A stretch of DNA of 64,000 bases from Pseudaeromonas sharmana (lineage in GTDB: Bacteria; Pseudomonadota; Gammaproteobacteria; Enterobacterales; Aeromonadaceae). A program made the translations under genes and the position numbers. Each line of letters starts with the position of its first letter. Position 1 is the stretch's first letter. Location: the NCBI RefSeq assembly GCF_042649925.1, contig NZ_JBHSAF010000006.1, forward strand, positions 189,076 to 253,075, in the 5' to 3' direction. Positions 17,187 through 25,749 of this stretch are shown here, piece after piece. The notes under the pieces were generated by a model. It saw nothing but the letters and a program-made list of their open reading frames with translations. It searched no databases and was not told the origin of the DNA.

Positions 17187-17483
17187 ATGCCGGCCGTGCG
17201 TCTGGAGGGGGGCGACTTGTGGCTGGATCTGCTGATTCAGCCCAAGGCCAGCCGCGATCTCATCGTCGGCTTGCATGGAGAGGAACTGAAGGTGGCCATC
17301 ACGGCGCCACCGGTTGACGGCCAGGCCAACAGTCACCTCATCAAGTTCCTCGCCAAGCAGTGCCGGGTGGCCAAAGGACAAGTGTCGATCGTGCGTGGTG
17401 AATTGGGCCGTCACAAGTCCGTCCGCATCACTGCGCCCAAACAGATTCCTGACGAACTCAAGCCGCTGCTGCACCCGGAGTGA
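17187..17483 (+). CDS. yggU: YggU (DUF167) family protein
   Basis: The 98-residue protein is a DUF167 member. Visible signatures are LLIQPKASRDLIVGL at the start, APPVDGQANSHLIKFLAK in the middle, and VSIVRGELGRHKSVRI. Structures of the family show a small alpha/beta fold. The function is unknown. Its start lies one base after the yggT stop, and it ends the yggS operon. Confidence 0.92.
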   Translation: MPAVRLEGGDLWLDLLIQPKASRDLIVGLHGEELKVAITAPPVDGQANSHLIKFLAKQCRVAKGQVSIVRGELGRHKSVRITAPKQIPDELKPLLHPE

Positions 17484-17512
17484 CCCCATCTGAATGCATG
17501 GAGCAGAAAGCA

Positions 17513-17540
17513 AAAGGGCTGTCATCGACAGCCCTTTGTT
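17513..17540. terminator. Bidirectional terminator between yggU and plsC
   Basis: An eleven-base-pair stem, AAAGGGCTGTC with GACAGCCCTTT (17513-17537), has a three-base loop and T/A tracts on both ends. It lies between two convergent genes. Confidence 0.85.
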
Positions 17541-17571
17541 CCTTGCGCGGTATAGTGCCAACTCGGGCCGA

Positions 17572-18297
17572 CTAGGTCGGCCGGCGCGCCTGCTGATCCA
17601 GCTCGGCCAGTTTGCTGACCATCTGCTCGCGAATCACCTCAGAGCATTCTCGCACCTGATCCCGCGCCCACTGCTGGCTATCCACCGGCGCCAGCATCTC
17701 AATCCAGACTTCGCCATTATCCCAGCGATTGAGATCCACCTGAGTGGCGTAGCTGGATGCCACGATCGGCACAATCGGAACCCCAGCCTGCATTGCCGTA
17801 TGGAAGGCACCAGTCTTGAACGGCAACAAACCACGACCACGGGAGCGAGTACCCTCCGGGAACATCCAGATCGACAACCGGCGTTCACGGATCTTATCCA
17901 CTACCTGACGAATGGTATCAATCGCACGAGCGCGATTGCTGCGATCGATCAGGATGTTGCCTGACAGGTAAAACAGAATACCGAACAACGGTAACCAGAC
18001 CAGGCTCTTTTTACCCACCGCCACCACGCCGGGCTGGACCGCACAGGTCAACACCACTATGTCCCAATTCGTCTGGTGATTGGCCACGTAAACAGCAGGC
18101 CCCAGCTTGTCGATTCCGGGCGGAATCTTCAGATGCACTTTCAGGCCGATCACGGGCAACGCGAAGCGCAACAAGCGATTGGATAACCAATAGACATTCG
18201 TCCTATGCCGCGGACGTAACAGACAAATGGCCAGACCGAGCAAAAACCAGAGCACCATCATCAGCCCGAGAACCAACAGGCGAATCAGTTTGAGCAT
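17572..18297 (-). CDS. plsC: 1-acyl-sn-glycerol-3-phosphate acyltransferase
   Basis: PlsC adds the second acyl chain to lysophosphatidic acid to make phosphatidic acid at the inner membrane. The 241-residue protein has an N-terminal membrane helix, the catalytic HX4D motif as NHQTNWD, the substrate-binding motif FPEGTRSRGRG, and a later VPIVPIV block. This matches PlsC of E. coli (245 residues) better than other acyltransferases. A GGGGG ribosome-binding stretch precedes the ATG. TATACT at 18327-18322 on the minus strand is a candidate -10. Confidence 0.92.
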   Translation of the reverse strand: MLKLIRLLVLGLMMVLWFLLGLAICLLRPRHRTNVYWLSNRLLRFALPVIGLKVHLKIPPGIDKLGPAVYVANHQTNWDIVVLTCAVQPGVVAVGKKSLVWLPLFGILFYLSGNILIDRSNRARAIDTIRQVVDKIRERRLSIWMFPEGTRSRGRGLLPFKTGAFHTAMQAGVPIVPIVASSYATQVDLNRWDNGEVWIEMLAPVDSQQWARDQVRECSEVIREQMVSKLAELDQQARRPT

Positions 18298-18451
18298 ACA
18301 ACCCCCTTGTTAAGAGCCGGCAGTATAGCACCGTCCCCAGAGCCTCAGGCAACCATGCCGCGCCAGCTCCCGTAACGCAGGTTTCACACTGGTGATTCGT
18401 CATCCGTGTCGATAGACTCCCATTATTTCGCTGACACCAAGAGCCGCCCAT

Positions 18452-19165
18452 ATGACCCTCTCCCGCCGCTACCGTTTACTGTGCCTGAGCCTGTCGTTAT
18501 CTGCTGCCGGCTGCAGCAGCCTGCCTGCCGATCCCCCCGCCGAGCAACGCGTTGACATCGCGGCCGCACGCGCCATCTACCATGGCCCCATCGACTGGTA
18601 TGGGGTACACCGCTTGCAATCCCTGGCCGGCAAGCATGCCCTCCGGGTGCTGGAAGTGGATAGCCGCGGCGGAGATGCCGAAGCGGCGATGGCGCTGGGG
18701 TACTGGATCCACCAGCACAAGCTGAATCTGGAAGTGACCCGTCTGTGTCTGGAGAATTGCGCCAACTATCTGTTTCCCGCGGCGCGTAACAAGCTGATAC
18801 AACCCGGCGCCATAGTGGCATGGCAGGGCAATCTGCAATACCAGTTACAACAACAGCTGAATCCCGCGGCGAACCAACCCCAACCCGCACCATTACCGGT
18901 GGATGAACTGAATGCTTTGCGCAAACAGGTATCGCTGGAGGAGATCTTCTTCAAACGCCTCGGTGTGGACAGCCGCGTCTGCTGGATTGGGAAACTACCC
19001 CCCTATAACGCACACGGCGCCTTTGTAATGCCGCCGGAAGATCTGCGGCGCTTCAACATCAACGGCGTACGCACCGAAAAAGAGTACTCGGCTCGTAGTG
19101 TCTCGCGCTGGCAATCCCAGCTACAGGTGCAAAAAGTGGTACTACCCTACGGCGGGGCACTGTGA
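18452..19165 (+). CDS. Lipoprotein with a ClpP/crotonase-like fold, apparently lacking the serine
   Basis: The 237-residue protein begins with a signal peptide ending in lipobox AAGC (Cys21), so it is probably an envelope lipoprotein. The segment VLEVDSRGGDAEAAMALGYWI (in two parts: VLEVDSRGGD, then AEAAMALGYWI) followed by LEVTRLCLENCANYLF and PAARNK resembles predicted periplasmic ClpP-fold hydrolases. Those usually read as C-x-S-x-C or C-x-x-S-C before ANY. Here both middle positions are Glu and Asn, so a catalytic serine is not seen and the paired cysteines remain. Function unknown. It is followed after 137 bases by an EAL phosphodiesterase gene on the same strand. The ribosome-binding site is weak. 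Confidence 0.75.
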   Translation: MTLSRRYRLLCLSLSLSAAGCSSLPADPPAEQRVDIAAARAIYHGPIDWYGVHRLQSLAGKHALRVLEVDSRGGDAEAAMALGYWIHQHKLNLEVTRLCLENCANYLFPAARNKLIQPGAIVAWQGNLQYQLQQQLNPAANQPQPAPLPVDELNALRKQVSLEEIFFKRLGVDSRVCWIGKLPPYNAHGAFVMPPEDLRRFNINGVRTEKEYSARSVSRWQSQLQVQKVVLPYGGAL

Positions 19166-19302
19166 GCACTGGTTTTTTCGATTGAAAGCGCATTCTTGAT
19201 GCAATGAGGGGGAGGTGGCGCCCAAAAAAGCACCAGCGCAGTGGGCGTCATCCTGTCGATGCGTAAGATGGGCCTCTGATGTAATGCAACCGGACCGGGC
19301 CT

Positions 19303-20946
19303 ATGTCGTTCCTTGTCAACCGCTGGCTGATGCGCACCCTGTGGCTATTGCTCCCCTGCCTGCTCTGGCTGGGTACCAGCGCCATGCTGGCCGATGGCTG
19401 GGTCAAATTGCAGCTGGGTGCGTTACATCAGCGCCTCGGGGAGCACATCCAAACGACGCTGGATGAATCAGAATCCCTGTTGCAACTGCTGGCAGACAAA
19501 TCCCAAGGTCATTGTTCGACCGAGACCCTCTCTTTGATGCGCAGCCTGGCTTATGACTACGAGGAGATCCGAGAAGCCGCCGTTCTGCGACAAAACAGCA
19601 TCGTCTGCTCATCCTGGGGGCGCCACCATCCAGCCATTCCGGTCGCCACCAGCGCCAGCGAATATCATGCCGGCTCGCGCCAGTTTGCGCCGCTGTATGG
19701 CTCGGCCTTCAGCGATCTGAAGAATTATTCGTTGATCATGGGGCTCGGTCTGGCAGAAGGGGTCGGCGTCAACCTGCTGCTGGTGCCGGAAGCGCTCTTC
19801 ACGCCGTTACAGGGTACCGACCTCCCCTATCGCGCCCGTCTTTCGCTGTCACACGATGGCCAGCCGCTGGCTGAAGCCGGATACGGCGAGTCCCTGCTGA
19901 TGTTCGATACCCCCCTGCTGCGGCGGGCTTTTCCAGAGGGGCCTTATGTCGACCAGCAACAGATTGGCCCCCTGCAACTGCAGATCTATCTCGACGCCAT
20001 GTTGTTCTGGCGTAGCTGGCTCTGGGCGCTGCCGCTCACCGCCGGCGTGCTGTTGCTATTGGGGGCCGTCCCTTACCTGCTTTGGCGCCGGGTAAAACAG
20101 GGGCGCTGCCATCTCAGCCATGCCGTCAGCCATGAACTGGCGCGAGCCATTCGCCGACATGAGTTTTTTATCCAGTACTTGCCGACGATGAATCATGAAA
20201 CCGGAGAGTGCATCGGTGCCGAAGCCCTGATCCGCTGGCGTCACCCTCGTCAGGGCATCATCATGCCTGACTTGTTCATTCCGATTGCCGAGCGCACCGG
20301 CATGATAGTGCCGATGACCCAGTGGCTGATCGAGCAGCTGGCCGTGGAAATGGGCGGCTGGTTGCGCGCACATCCGGAGTGTTATCTGTCATTGAACGTC
20401 AGCTCGGCGCATTTCGAGTCAAAGCTGTTCCTGCGCCGCGCCGTGCAGACCCTGCAACGGCATGGCATAGCGCCCGACCAGATCACGCTGGAAATCACCG
20501 AGCGCGACCTGCTGGACAAGTCGGATGAATCAACCCGCAAGGCGTTACAACTCGCCAACCAGTATGGTTTCAAGCTGGCGATCGATGACTTCGGCACCGG
20601 CTACAACAATCTGGCGCGCCTGTATGAGTTCGGCTTTGAACTGATCAAGATCGACCGCAGCCTGGTGCGCACCGCCGTCGACAAACAGGGCGGGGATCGG
20701 GTATTCGACGCCGTCCTCACCGTCGCGAACGGTTATGGGGCACCGGTGCTGGTGGAAGGGGTAGAACAGATCACCGACGTGGCCTTTCTGGCAACAAGGT
20801 CAATTCACAGCCTGCAGGGCTGGTATTTCTCCCGACCGGTGGGAGCGGCCGACTTCCAGCAATTCCATGGCCGCCACTCGTCACCTGACGTGACGACCAC
20901 AGAACAGACCGCGGACGATCCTCAACTGGTCACCTTGTACTCCTGA
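19303..20946 (+). CDS. CSS-motif EAL c-di-GMP phosphodiesterase
   Basis: The 547-residue membrane protein follows the PdeC (YjcC) plan: a membrane helix at about 9-30, a periplasmic CSS domain, a second helix near 233-257, and a cytoplasmic EAL domain from about 275. The periplasmic domain has Cys in GHCSTET and the namesake VCSSWG. In E. coli these cysteines form a disulfide that holds activity down, and the reduced form is processed by DegP/DegQ. EAL residues look complete: EALIRW, NVSSAHF, EITERDL, DDFGTGYNN, KIDRS, VEGVE and LQGWYFSRP. Predicted to hydrolyse c-di-GMP in response to periplasmic redox state. The C-terminal 30 residues are a polar tail. Confidence 0.9.
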   Translation: MSFLVNRWLMRTLWLLLPCLLWLGTSAMLADGWVKLQLGALHQRLGEHIQTTLDESESLLQLLADKSQGHCSTETLSLMRSLAYDYEEIREAAVLRQNSIVCSSWGRHHPAIPVATSASEYHAGSRQFAPLYGSAFSDLKNYSLIMGLGLAEGVGVNLLLVPEALFTPLQGTDLPYRARLSLSHDGQPLAEAGYGESLLMFDTPLLRRAFPEGPYVDQQQIGPLQLQIYLDAMLFWRSWLWALPLTAGVLLLLGAVPYLLWRRVKQGRCHLSHAVSHELARAIRRHEFFIQYLPTMNHETGECIGAEALIRWRHPRQGIIMPDLFIPIAERTGMIVPMTQWLIEQLAVEMGGWLRAHPECYLSLNVSSAHFESKLFLRRAVQTLQRHGIAPDQITLEITERDLLDKSDESTRKALQLANQYGFKLAIDDFGTGYNNLARLYEFGFELIKIDRSLVRTAVDKQGGDRVFDAVLTVANGYGAPVLVEGVEQITDVAFLATRSIHSLQGWYFSRPVGAADFQQFHGRHSSPDVTTTEQTADDPQLVTLYS

Positions 20947-21047
20947 TGCCGTCTGGTTGCTGGACCACGGCGGGTAGGGTGAATTGCGCCGGCGCCGCCT
21001 ATCTGCAGCCGACAACCGGCCATTGTCGCCACCTCGACCGGCCCAGA

Positions 21048-21317
21048 CTAGGCTTCCTCATCCCAAGGCATGGCGGGTAACTGCGCCAGGTACTCAGCGT
21101 AGCGCTCTTCGCTAAACGGCTGCCCGGTCTCCTGCATCATCATGATTTCCGCCCCGAGCGCACAGGCAATCAGATGCCGCGCCTCATCCTGAGCATGCCC
21201 GGTCATCGCCAGGCGCATCAGCGTCGCCTTGACGCAGGGCGGGTAATTATCACTGAGCTGGTTTTCGACCATCTCCAGCAGCAAGTCGCCATCAAAAATC
21301 GGCTCATCCTGATTCAT
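21048..21317 (-). CDS. Conserved small hypothetical protein downstream of parC
   Basis: This 89-residue acidic protein is not recognised by name. It is mostly helical, with the pattern PPCVKATLMRLAMTGHAQDEA, then a segment beginning RHLIACALGAEIMMM, and a C-terminal SEERYAEYLAQLP. I have seen similar patterns (a tlxRL helix, a hinge, an Ia-x-x-l-x-x-E helix, then ERY-x3-L-x2-LP) in uncharacterised bacterial proteins. A strong AGGAGAG ribosome-binding site lies before the ATG. It follows parC by 42 bases on the same strand and is likely cotranscribed. No function is proposed. Confidence 0.75.
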   Translation of the reverse strand: MNQDEPIFDGDLLLEMVENQLSDNYPPCVKATLMRLAMTGHAQDEARHLIACALGAEIMMMQETGQPFSEERYAEYLAQLPAMPWDEEA

Positions 21318-21359
21318 CGTTCTCTCCTCAGTGTCGGGGGCCCCTGCCCCCGCACAGAC

Positions 21360-23624
21360 TTACGCCTCGGCCGGCAACGGCTCCAGCTCGATCCTGTCTA
21401 CCCGCTGCAGCCCACGCGGCAACTTGGCACCACGCCGGCCGCGTTCACCGCGATACAGTTCCAGATCCGCGGGTTTGAGGGTCAGCTTGCGCTTGCCGGC
21501 ATGCAAGGTCACTGGCTGTTGTGGCCCGATGACCGCCACCTGCGTCACAAACTCTTCCCGGCTGGCCACCCGGCTGCCCGGTATGCCAATCAACTTGTTG
21601 CCCTTGCCTTTGGCCAGCTCCGGTAAATCCGCTAACGGGAACAACAGCATGCGCCCCTCATTGCTGATCACCAGACACAGACTCTCGGCCAGCGTGGCGA
21701 TCGGCTGCGGCGCCATGACCTCTGCGCCCTCTGGCAAGGTCAACAGCGCCTTGCCGCTCTTGTTCTTGCTGACCAGATCGGCATAGCTACAAATAAAGCC
21801 ATAACCGGCGTCGGAGCAGATCAGGAACTTCTCTTCGTCGTTACCCAACAACAGATGGCGCGCCTGTTCACCAGGATTCAGGCTGCAACGTCCGGTCAGC
21901 GGTTCCCCCTGGGAGCGCGCCGAAGGCAGGGTATGCGCCTCCAGCGAGTAGGTGCGGCCCTGATTGGTCATGAACACCACCTGCTGGTTACTGCGTCCGG
22001 TGGCCGCCGCCAGATACTGATCGCCAGCCTTGTAGGAGAGGCCGGCGACATCGATGTCGTGGCCCTTGGCCGCCCGCACCCAACCCATCTCCGACAGCAC
22101 CACAGTGACGGGCTCGCTCGGCGTCAGCTCTTTCTCGGTCAGAGCCTTGGCCTCTTCGCGCTCCACCAGCGGTGAACGACGGGCATCACCGTATTTTTCG
22201 GCATCGGCCAGCAGCTCCTTCTTCAGCAAGGTATTGAGGCGGCGTTCGGACCCCAGCAACGCCTGCAACTGCTCGCGTTCGGCGGCCAGCTCATCCTGTT
22301 CGGCACGGATCTTCATCTCTTCCAGCCGCGCCAGTTGCCGCAGCCGGGTATCCAGAATGTAGTCCGCCTGCTCATCCGACAGGCCGAAACGCGCCATCAG
22401 TACCGGCTTGGGTTCATCCTCGGTACGGATGAGGTGGATCACCTCATCCAGATTGAGGAAGGCGATCAACAACCCTTCCAACAGGTGCAGGCGACGCTCC
22501 ACCTTGTCGAGGCGGAACTGCAAGCGCCGGCGCACCGTCTCGCGGCGGAAGCTCAGCCACTCGCCGAGCAGGGTGCGCAGATCCTTGACCTGGGGCCGGT
22601 TATCCAGCCCGAGGATGTTCAGGTTGACGCGGTAGCTCTTCTCCAGATCGGTACTGGCAAACAGGTGCTGCATCAGCTGCTCGACATCGACCCGGTTTGA
22701 GCGCGGCACAATCACGATGCGCGTCGGATTCTCATGATCGGCTTCATCGCGCAGATCACTGACCATCGGCAGCTTCTTGGCCTGCATCTGGGCGGCGATC
22801 TGCTCGAGGATCCGGGCTCCCGAGGCCTGATGCGGCAATGCCGTGATGACGATATCGCCATCCTCGATCCGGTAGACGGCCCGCATGCGAATCGAGCCAC
22901 GCCCGGTCTCATAGACCTTGCGCAGTTCGGCACGCGGCGTGATGATTTCGGCGGCGGTCGGGTAGTCCGGCCCCTGAATATGCTGCATCAGGGTGGCCAC
23001 ATCGGCATCCGGCTGCTCCAGCAACATGACACAGGCATGGGCCACTTCGCGTGCGTTGTGCGGTGGAATGTCGGTGGCCATACCGACCGCAATGCCGGTA
23101 ACGCCATTGAGCAGGATATGTGGCAAGCGCGCCGGCAAGAACGCCGGCTCTTTCAGGGTACCGTCAAAGTTGGGTACCCACTCCACTGTGCCCTGCTCCA
23201 GTTCCGAGAGCAGCACCTCGGAGAAGCGCGACAGGCGCGCCTCGGTATAACGCATGGCGGCAAAGGACTTGGGATCGTCCGGCGCCCCCCAGTTACCCTG
23301 GCCATCCACCAGCGGATAGCGATAGGAAAACGGCTGCGCCATCAGCACCATGGCCTCGTAGCAGGCCGAGTCGCCATGGGGGTGGTACTTACCCAGCACG
23401 TCACCGACGGTGCGCGCCGATTTCTTGTGTTTGGCCAGCGCCGAGAGGCCCAACTCGCTCATCGCATAGATGATGCGCCGTTGCACCGGTTTGAGACCAT
23501 CGCTGATATGTGGCAGCGCGCGGTCCATGATCACGTACATGGAGTAGTTCAGGTAGGCCTGTTCGGTGAACGTGCGCAACGGCAAGCGTTCAATCCCTTC
23601 CAGGCTCAGTTCGGCATCACTCAT
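21360..23624 (-). CDS. parC: DNA topoisomerase IV subunit A
   Basis: ParC cuts and rejoins DNA in the decatenase topoisomerase IV, with ParE. The 754-residue protein has the breakage-reunion domain with catalytic Tyr126 in AAMRYTEARLS, and then a C-terminal beta-pinwheel. The quinolone-resistance region reads GKYHPHGDSACYEAM with Ser86 and Glu90, the wild-type, drug-sensitive residues equivalent to E. coli S80 and E84. The sequence is closer to ParC than to GyrA in length and lacks an obvious GyrA box. parE is not in the window. Confidence 0.97.
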   Translation of the reverse strand: MSDAELSLEGIERLPLRTFTEQAYLNYSMYVIMDRALPHISDGLKPVQRRIIYAMSELGLSALAKHKKSARTVGDVLGKYHPHGDSACYEAMVLMAQPFSYRYPLVDGQGNWGAPDDPKSFAAMRYTEARLSRFSEVLLSELEQGTVEWVPNFDGTLKEPAFLPARLPHILLNGVTGIAVGMATDIPPHNAREVAHACVMLLEQPDADVATLMQHIQGPDYPTAAEIITPRAELRKVYETGRGSIRMRAVYRIEDGDIVITALPHQASGARILEQIAAQMQAKKLPMVSDLRDEADHENPTRIVIVPRSNRVDVEQLMQHLFASTDLEKSYRVNLNILGLDNRPQVKDLRTLLGEWLSFRRETVRRRLQFRLDKVERRLHLLEGLLIAFLNLDEVIHLIRTEDEPKPVLMARFGLSDEQADYILDTRLRQLARLEEMKIRAEQDELAAEREQLQALLGSERRLNTLLKKELLADAEKYGDARRSPLVEREEAKALTEKELTPSEPVTVVLSEMGWVRAAKGHDIDVAGLSYKAGDQYLAAATGRSNQQVVFMTNQGRTYSLEAHTLPSARSQGEPLTGRCSLNPGEQARHLLLGNDEEKFLICSDAGYGFICSYADLVSKNKSGKALLTLPEGAEVMAPQPIATLAESLCLVISNEGRMLLFPLADLPELAKGKGNKLIGIPGSRVASREEFVTQVAVIGPQQPVTLHAGKRKLTLKPADLELYRGERGRRGAKLPRGLQRVDRIELEPLPAEA

Positions 23625-23709
23625 GGGACTGTGGGTTCCAATTCAACAGGATGACAGCAATCAACGGGTAATGATGACATGACTGTCGGCGACAAAAAAG
23701 CAAGAGACC

Positions 23710-24336
23710 TCAAGGATCCGGCGATGCCGCGTCATTTGGCCCGTCGGTGGCATTCTCTGCCGTCAGTTGCAGGCGGGCGCGCCAGCCCGTCCAGTCAAAC
23801 GCGGGCCCGGGATCCGTTTTGCGCCCGGGTGCAATATCGCAGTGCCCGACGATGCGTTGCGGGGTAATCGCCGGGTAGACACGCATCAATAACCGGGCCA
23901 GGTGTGCCAGTTGCTGATACTGCGCCTCGGTATAGCCGCCCTCATCGGTCCCCTCCAGCTCGATGCCGATAGAGAAATCATTGCAGGCGCTACGCCCCTG
24001 AAAACTCGACACCCCGGCATGCCAGGCGCGCAGGGTGAAGGGGACATACTGCACCACTTCGCCATCGCGCCGAATCAGACAGTGCGCAGACACCTGCAGG
24101 CCGGCGATCGACGCAAAGTAGGGGTGCGCCATCGGGTCGAGGCGGCCCATGAACAGATCATCGATCCAGGGGCCGCCAAACTCCCCCGGCGGCAAACTGA
24201 TACCGTGCACCACCAGCAACGAGATCTCCCCATCCGGCCGCGGATTGCAGTGCGGCGAGGGCTGGCGCCGGCAGAGTGCCAGCCAGCCCGCATCGATATG
24301 CCCGTTATGACTCACGTTTGCCTCACTATCGTTCAT
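23710..24336 (-). CDS. ampD: 1,6-anhydro-N-acetylmuramyl-L-alanine amidase AmpD
   Basis: AmpD is a cytoplasmic zinc amidase that cuts the peptide from anhydro-muropeptides during cell-wall recycling. Loss of it induces AmpC beta-lactamase in species with AmpR. The N-acetylmuramoyl amidase type 2 fold is seen in VVHGISLPPGEFGGPWIDDLF, SAHCLIRRDGEVVQYVP, RAWHAGVSSFQGR and GHCDIAPGRKTDPG. These supply the zinc ligands (two His and Asp) and the catalytic lysine loop. It is 208 residues, with a 14-residue N-terminal extension over E. coli AmpD. It is divergent from nadC, as in enterics. Confidence 0.95.
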   Translation of the reverse strand: MNDSEANVSHNGHIDAGWLALCRRQPSPHCNPRPDGEISLLVVHGISLPPGEFGGPWIDDLFMGRLDPMAHPYFASIAGLQVSAHCLIRRDGEVVQYVPFTLRAWHAGVSSFQGRSACNDFSIGIELEGTDEGGYTEAQYQQLAHLARLLMRVYPAITPQRIVGHCDIAPGRKTDPGPAFDWTGWRARLQLTAENATDGPNDAASPDP

Positions 24337-24516
24337 TGCCTACACCCCCCATCGCAAGCTGACGCACGCCTAGCGCGGTGCGAGCCACGCGCTGCGCAGG
24401 AGCCAGCTGCCGACAGGCCCCCTTCATGTTATCCTTATCGACACAGACAGGCTTGCATATAACGGCTAGCTCGCACAAGACTCGCGAGCATTAGCCCTGC
24501 CAATACAGGACCTTAC

Positions 24517-25356
24517 ATGTTAGAACACGATATTCAACGCGCCGTCACGGCCGCCCTGGAAGAAGATCTCGGTGGCACCCTGGACCCGCATGCCGACATC
24601 ACGGCCCAACTGATCCCCGCCGCCAAACAGGCCACGGCCTTCGTCATCACCCGCGAAGCCGGCGTGTTCTGTGGCCGCGCCTGGGTCGATGAGGTGTTTC
24701 GCCAGTTAGGCAATGACGTCAACGTCCTCTGGCAAGTACAGGATGGCGATGCCGTCCAGCCGAACCAGGAGCTGTTTCGGCTGCAGGGGCCGGCCCAGAA
24801 GCTGCTAACCGGTGAGCGCACCGCACTGAATTTTGTCCAGAGCCTCTCCGGCGTCGCGTCACTGGTCGCCCGTTATGTGCAAGAGATTGCCGGCACCCGT
24901 TGCCGGCTGCTGGATACCCGCAAGACGGTGCCCGGTTTGCGTACCGCGCTGAAGTATGCCGTCACCTGTGGCGGTGGCAGCAACCACCGCATGGGATTGT
25001 TCGACGCCTATCTGATCAAGGAAAACCACATTCTGGCCTGTGGCGGTATCGCCGCTGCGGTGACCCGGGCGCGCGAGCTGGCCCCGGGCAAGCGGGTTGA
25101 AGTCGAGGTCGAGAACCTGGATGAACTGCAGCAGGCGCTGGCCGCCCAGGCCGACATCATCATGCTCGATAACTTCGAAGTGCCGATGATGGAACAGGCG
25201 GTGGCCATCAATCAGGGGCAAGCCAAGCTGGAGGTCTCCGGCAATGTCAGCCTGGCGACCATTCGCCGCTATGCCGAGACCGGCGTCGACTTTATCTCGG
25301 TCGGCGCCCTGACCAAACATGTGCATGCGCTCGACCTGTCGATGCGTTTCCTGTAA
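24517..25356 (+). CDS. nadC: Nicotinate-nucleotide pyrophosphorylase (carboxylating)
   Basis: NadC converts quinolinate and PRPP to nicotinate mononucleotide in NAD synthesis. The 279-residue protein has GERTALNFVQSLSGVAS, LLDTRKTVPGLR, YAVTCGGGSNHRMGLFDA, KENHI, the VEVENLDEL strand, MLDNF, and the C-terminal VDFISVGALTKHV. A candidate promoter TTATCG-N17-TATAAC lies at 24435-24463. It opens the locus that continues to the pilus genes. Confidence 0.97.
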   Translation: MLEHDIQRAVTAALEEDLGGTLDPHADITAQLIPAAKQATAFVITREAGVFCGRAWVDEVFRQLGNDVNVLWQVQDGDAVQPNQELFRLQGPAQKLLTGERTALNFVQSLSGVASLVARYVQEIAGTRCRLLDTRKTVPGLRTALKYAVTCGGGSNHRMGLFDAYLIKENHILACGGIAAAVTRARELAPGKRVEVEVENLDELQQALAAQADIIMLDNFEVPMMEQAVAINQGQAKLEVSGNVSLATIRRYAETGVDFISVGALTKHVHALDLSMRFL

Positions 25357-25749
25357 CCCACCTGCCCGCCCCCGTCACGCCACCGCCGCGTCGGGGGTCG
25401 GGTCACAGCCCCTCTCGCCAGCAGCATAATCTGCGGCCGCGGCGGCCACGCACCACCGCCAGCCCTTTGCAGCATTTATCGTGTAAAGACTTAATTTACA
25501 AAGCCTTTTACTCTGCGCTTGCCAGGCTGTGGCGCGCATGAGAGGCTTTTCATGGTAAATGTGTCACTTGACGGCGGCAAAGTCGTAAAAAATGGCCTTT
25601 ACTTTTAGTGGTGCCTCACAGTTTCACATAATCAGTCCCGCAAACAGCGTGGTCAGGGATGTACCCAGGAGCGCAAATGGAGCTATTATCGGCGCTGTGG
25701 TGGCACGCCACCCCTTCCTCAGGAACGATAAACGTAAGGAAACCTGATT
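25357..25749 (+). promoter_or_regulatory. 393-base pilA upstream region with GTAAA/TTTAC inverted repeats
   Basis: There is no gene in this stretch. GTAAA or its complement TTTAC occurs six times between 25483 and 25602. Two pairs form inverted repeats: TGTAAA-N7-TTTACA (25482-25500) and GTAAA-N8-TTTAC (25585-25602). Lone copies lie at 25507-25511 and 25555-25559. The first three are spaced 12 bases apart. No convincing sigma-54 site (GG-N10-GC) or strong sigma-70 pair was found. CATAAT near 25626 is only a weak -10. A GTAAGGA ribosome-binding site precedes pilA. Confidence 0.5.

Noticed and set aside
19166..19302. c-di-GMP riboswitch before the CSS-EAL gene
   Set aside because: No recognisable conserved core of either c-di-GMP riboswitch class in the 137-base gap.
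22734..23654. 306-codon open frame antisense to parC
   Set aside because: Shadow of ParC with no recognisable domain; such frames are expected in GC-rich genes.
25357..25749. Sigma-54 promoter upstream of pilA
   Set aside because: TGGCAC occurs near 25700 but without GC at the needed distance; no GG-N10-GC match to consensus was found.
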